Below, one piece after another: positions 61,701-64,000 of a stretch of 64,000 nt of DNA. The notes under the pieces are model-generated. The model was not told the origin of the DNA. It ran no database searches and saw nothing but the letters and a program-made list of their open reading frames with translations. The stretch's first letter is position 1; each line of letters begins with the position of its first letter. This DNA comes from Acidobacteriota bacterium (GTDB taxonomy: Bacteria; Acidobacteriota; Vicinamibacteria; Vicinamibacterales; UBA2999): contig JADZCN010000140.1 in assembly GCA_020851565.1 (NCBI GenBank), positions 1 through 64,000 of the forward strand, in the 5' to 3' direction. The translations under genes and the position numbers were made by a program.

Positions 61701-64000
61701 GAAGCTGGCGCTGACGCACCGGTCTTCGGCGGCCGCCGCCGGCCAGCTCGGTCGCGCCCACGATGCGCGGCTTGCGCTCGACGCGCTCGCCGCGATCGAC
61801 GCGACGCTGCTCGACCCGGCGCGCGCGCGGACGGCCTGGCGGGTCTGGGTGATGGATGGGCCGCTGCTGGATCGCCTCGTGGAGGGCTTCGGGAAGGCGC
61901 TGGCGCTCGCCGGAGAGAGCCCCGCATCGCGTCCTCTCTCGTCGGGCACCGCGGACCGCGCCAGCCATCCGGCGTCCACGTCGAGTGAGCTGCGGGTGGC
62001 CGTCCTCCCCTTCACCGCCCGCGGCGGCGAGTTCGCGACAGGGCTGGCCGACGGGCTGGGCGACGACATCACCACCGGACTCTCGCGATTCCCGCACCTG
62101 CGGATCGTTCCGGCGGCGAGCGCGGCGGCGCTCACCCCGGAGTCGGCGCCGCGGGCCGGTGTGCGCTATCTCCTCGAAGGACGGGTGCAGGAGCGTGGCG
62201 CTGCCGTCCGCGTGACGGTGCGCTTGATCGACGGCAGCACGGGCGTCAACCTCTGGGCCGAGACCTTCGACCGTCCCATCGGCCCGACCGCCTTCGAAGT
62301 CCAGGACGACATCGCGAGCTACGTCGTCGCCACCGTCGGCGACACCAGCGGCGTGCTCGCTCGATCGATGGGCGCCCCGCTGTTGCAGCGTCCGGTCGAG
62401 GAGCTCAACGTCCGCGAGCTGGTGCTCCGGTTCCATGCCTACGTCGAGCACTTCCAGGCCGATGAGCACGCGCGCCTGCGCAGCGGTCTGGAGCGGGCGC
62501 TCGAGCGCGAGCCGCACGTCGCCGAGGGCTGGGCGCGGCTGGCCAATCTCTACGGGCACGAGTACTCCCAGGGCCGCAACCCGCTGCCCGACAGCCTCGG
62601 CCGGCAACGGCGAGCGGCGCAGCGTGCGCTGCAGATCGACCCGCACAACCAGGCCGGGTGGACGGGGATGGTCGCCGTGCACATGTTCGAGCGCGACCGA
62701 ACGGCGCTGCGCGCCGCGGCGGAGCGTGCCATCGCGCTCAACCCGCTCGATGCCGACACCGTCGGCCTGTGCGCGCTGTACCTGAGCTGCGCCGGAGATG
62801 ACGACCGCGCGATGGAACTGTTCGAACGCGCGGTGCGGGTGAAGCCGCAGCATCCGGGCTGGTATCACTTCGCGCCGTTCACGACGCACTTCAAGCGGCG
62901 GGAGTACGCGGACGCGCTCGCAGAAGTGAAACGGATCAACATGCCGCAACTGCCGACGATGCACATCTCGGCGGCGGCGGCGGCGGCGCGCGTCGGCTCC
63001 GCACCGGAGGCGCAGGCCGCCGTCGAGGCCCTGCGCCGTCTCGATGCCCGGTTCCTCGAGTCGGAGGCGGCGCGGCAGGCGGTGGCGCTGTGGATCTGGG
63101 ACGAGGCGCACGTCAACAACCTGGTCGATGGCCTCGCCGAGGCCATTGCACTGAGCGGTATCCGGAGCGACACGTCCGGCGCCGCCTCAGCGCTTACCGC
63201 CGGGGGGCAGGGTCCCGGCGCGTCGTTGGGCGAGCGGCCGCGATCCGGGTCCATGCCCTTGGCGGCGGCTGCCCGCGACGATAGCGGCCTGCGCGTCGCC
63301 GTGCTGCCCTTCACCGCGCGTGGCGGTGAAGAGGTGACGGCACTCGCCGAGGGCCTCACGGATGAGATCACGACGGCGCTCGCCCGGTTCCCGTATCTCA
63401 AGGTGGTGTCGCGCGCCGCGGTCGCGGCCCTCGACGGACCCGTCCAGGAGGCGCCCGCGGCCGGCGTCAGGCTCGGCGCCCGCTTCCTGCTCGAAGGTTC
63501 GGTGCGGAAGGCGGGATCGGCGTTGCGCGTCAGCGTGCGCCTCTCCGACGTCGAGAGCGGCGCCCACCTGTGGGCCGAGACGTTCGATCGCGAGGCCGCC
63601 TCCGGGATCTTCGCCCTTCAGGACGATCTCTCGGCGTGCATCACGTCCCAGGTGGCCGACCCCAGCGGCGCGCTCGTGCGCAGCATGGCCGCGACGCGCG
63701 CCCACGTGCCGCTCGACCAGATGACCACCGCGGAGCTGACGCTCCAGTTCTTTGCCCACCTGGAGACGTTCGATGCGGCGCGGCATGCCGCGTTACGGGA
63801 CGCCTTCGAGCACGCGCTGGAACGCGAACCCTCCGACGCCACAGCGTGGGGATGCCTGAGCGACCTCTACATGCAGGAGTTCGCTCCCGGTCTCAACCCG
63901 CGGCCCGACTCGCTCGGCCGGCAGCGCGCGGCCGCCGAGCGCGCGGTGGCGCTCGACGCGACCTGCCAGTACGGGTGGCTCGGCCTCGCCATGCACCGGC
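58681..64000 (+). CDS. Continuation of giant kinase in +1 frame (modules 2-6), runs off window
   Basis: From 58681 the frame P-A-Q-H-A-L-L-R-D-A-F-E is open to base 64000 and completes module 2. Further modules start near 59476, 60751, 61993 and 63289. Each repeats the order TolB-N (V-x-P-F, G-L-T-E-D-I-T-x-G-L-S-R-F, G-A-R-Y-L-L-x-G-x-V-R, G-A-x-L-W-A-E-T-x-D-R, QDD, IVATVxD) then TPR-like helices with HPGWYHF and a final K-K/R-I-N-M-P. Spacing is 1240-1300 bp. There is no usable start codon near 58681, so this is not an independent gene. Either the real protein is one chain of more than 2670 residues and the break is a sequence error, or the gene is truncated in this genome. The module linkers (for example 60590-60740) are Ala/Gly/Ser-rich and vary. 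Confidence 0.85.

Noticed and set aside
59635-63111. Long minus-strand frame of 1158 codons opposite the giant kinase
   Set aside because: It has no recognisable domain and is mirrored by homologous modules on the + strand; it is a high-GC shadow frame.

Overview
The window is high-GC chromosomal DNA that most resembles an acidobacterium of the Vicinamibacteria type. The pointers are an Oar-like TonB receptor, two FtsX/MacB-type 'orphan' permeases of the acidobacterial kind (ADOP), a VWFA-related acidobacterial protein, two acidobacterial-type ECF sigma factors paired with TPR serine/threonine kinases, and many secreted BNR, NHL, FN3 and TPR proteins. This assignment is inferred from gene families only; there is no rRNA gene to anchor it.

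Layout. 1-7031: 3' end of a TonB-dependent receptor, tryptophan 2,3-dioxygenase and a kynureninase-like enzyme, a probable sigma-54-driven small RNA gene, and an eight-heme cytochrome. 7145-12897: TPR protein, a beta-lactamase-fold/NamZ fusion, and a heme A/cytochrome oxidase maturation group (DUF420 protein, CtaB, cupredoxin-like lipoprotein). 12972-13046: tRNA-Glu(CTC). 13076-16483: ECF sigma factor plus kinase. 16571-21190: operon of CHASE2 class III nucleotide cyclase, M48 protease and an MscS channel with a cyclic-nucleotide-binding domain. 21361-25014: ornithine cyclodeaminase-family enzyme, class IV-like deacetylase and proline racemase-family enzyme. 25218-35638: mixed secreted and metabolic genes, including a DsbA-family protein whose CxxC motif is encoded as TGA-Pro-Phe-Cys with a SECIS-like hairpin, i.e. 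a probable selenoprotein. 35674-47231: permease, M20 peptidase, BNR protein, DinB fusion, AraC regulator, PLP enzyme. 47290-55756: NHL/Calx-beta protein, a second ECF/kinase pair, a second permease. 55986-64000: a giant kinase with at least six tandem TolB-N/TPR modules, interrupted by one frameshift and running off the end.

The spacers are unusual. Many hold short-unit arrays (GGGGTTCT, CCCCAAGA, CTTGGGA, GGGAGTC types) and four hold a 230-310 bp family of imperfect long palindromes built from ATTGGGC/GATTGGC words. They occur in convergent, tandem and divergent gaps, so they are not simply terminators.

The three findings most worth following are the Sec-DsbA/SurA-like fusion (32416-33495), the sigma-54/three-hairpin RNA (4639-4768) and the tandem-module giant kinase (55986-64000).
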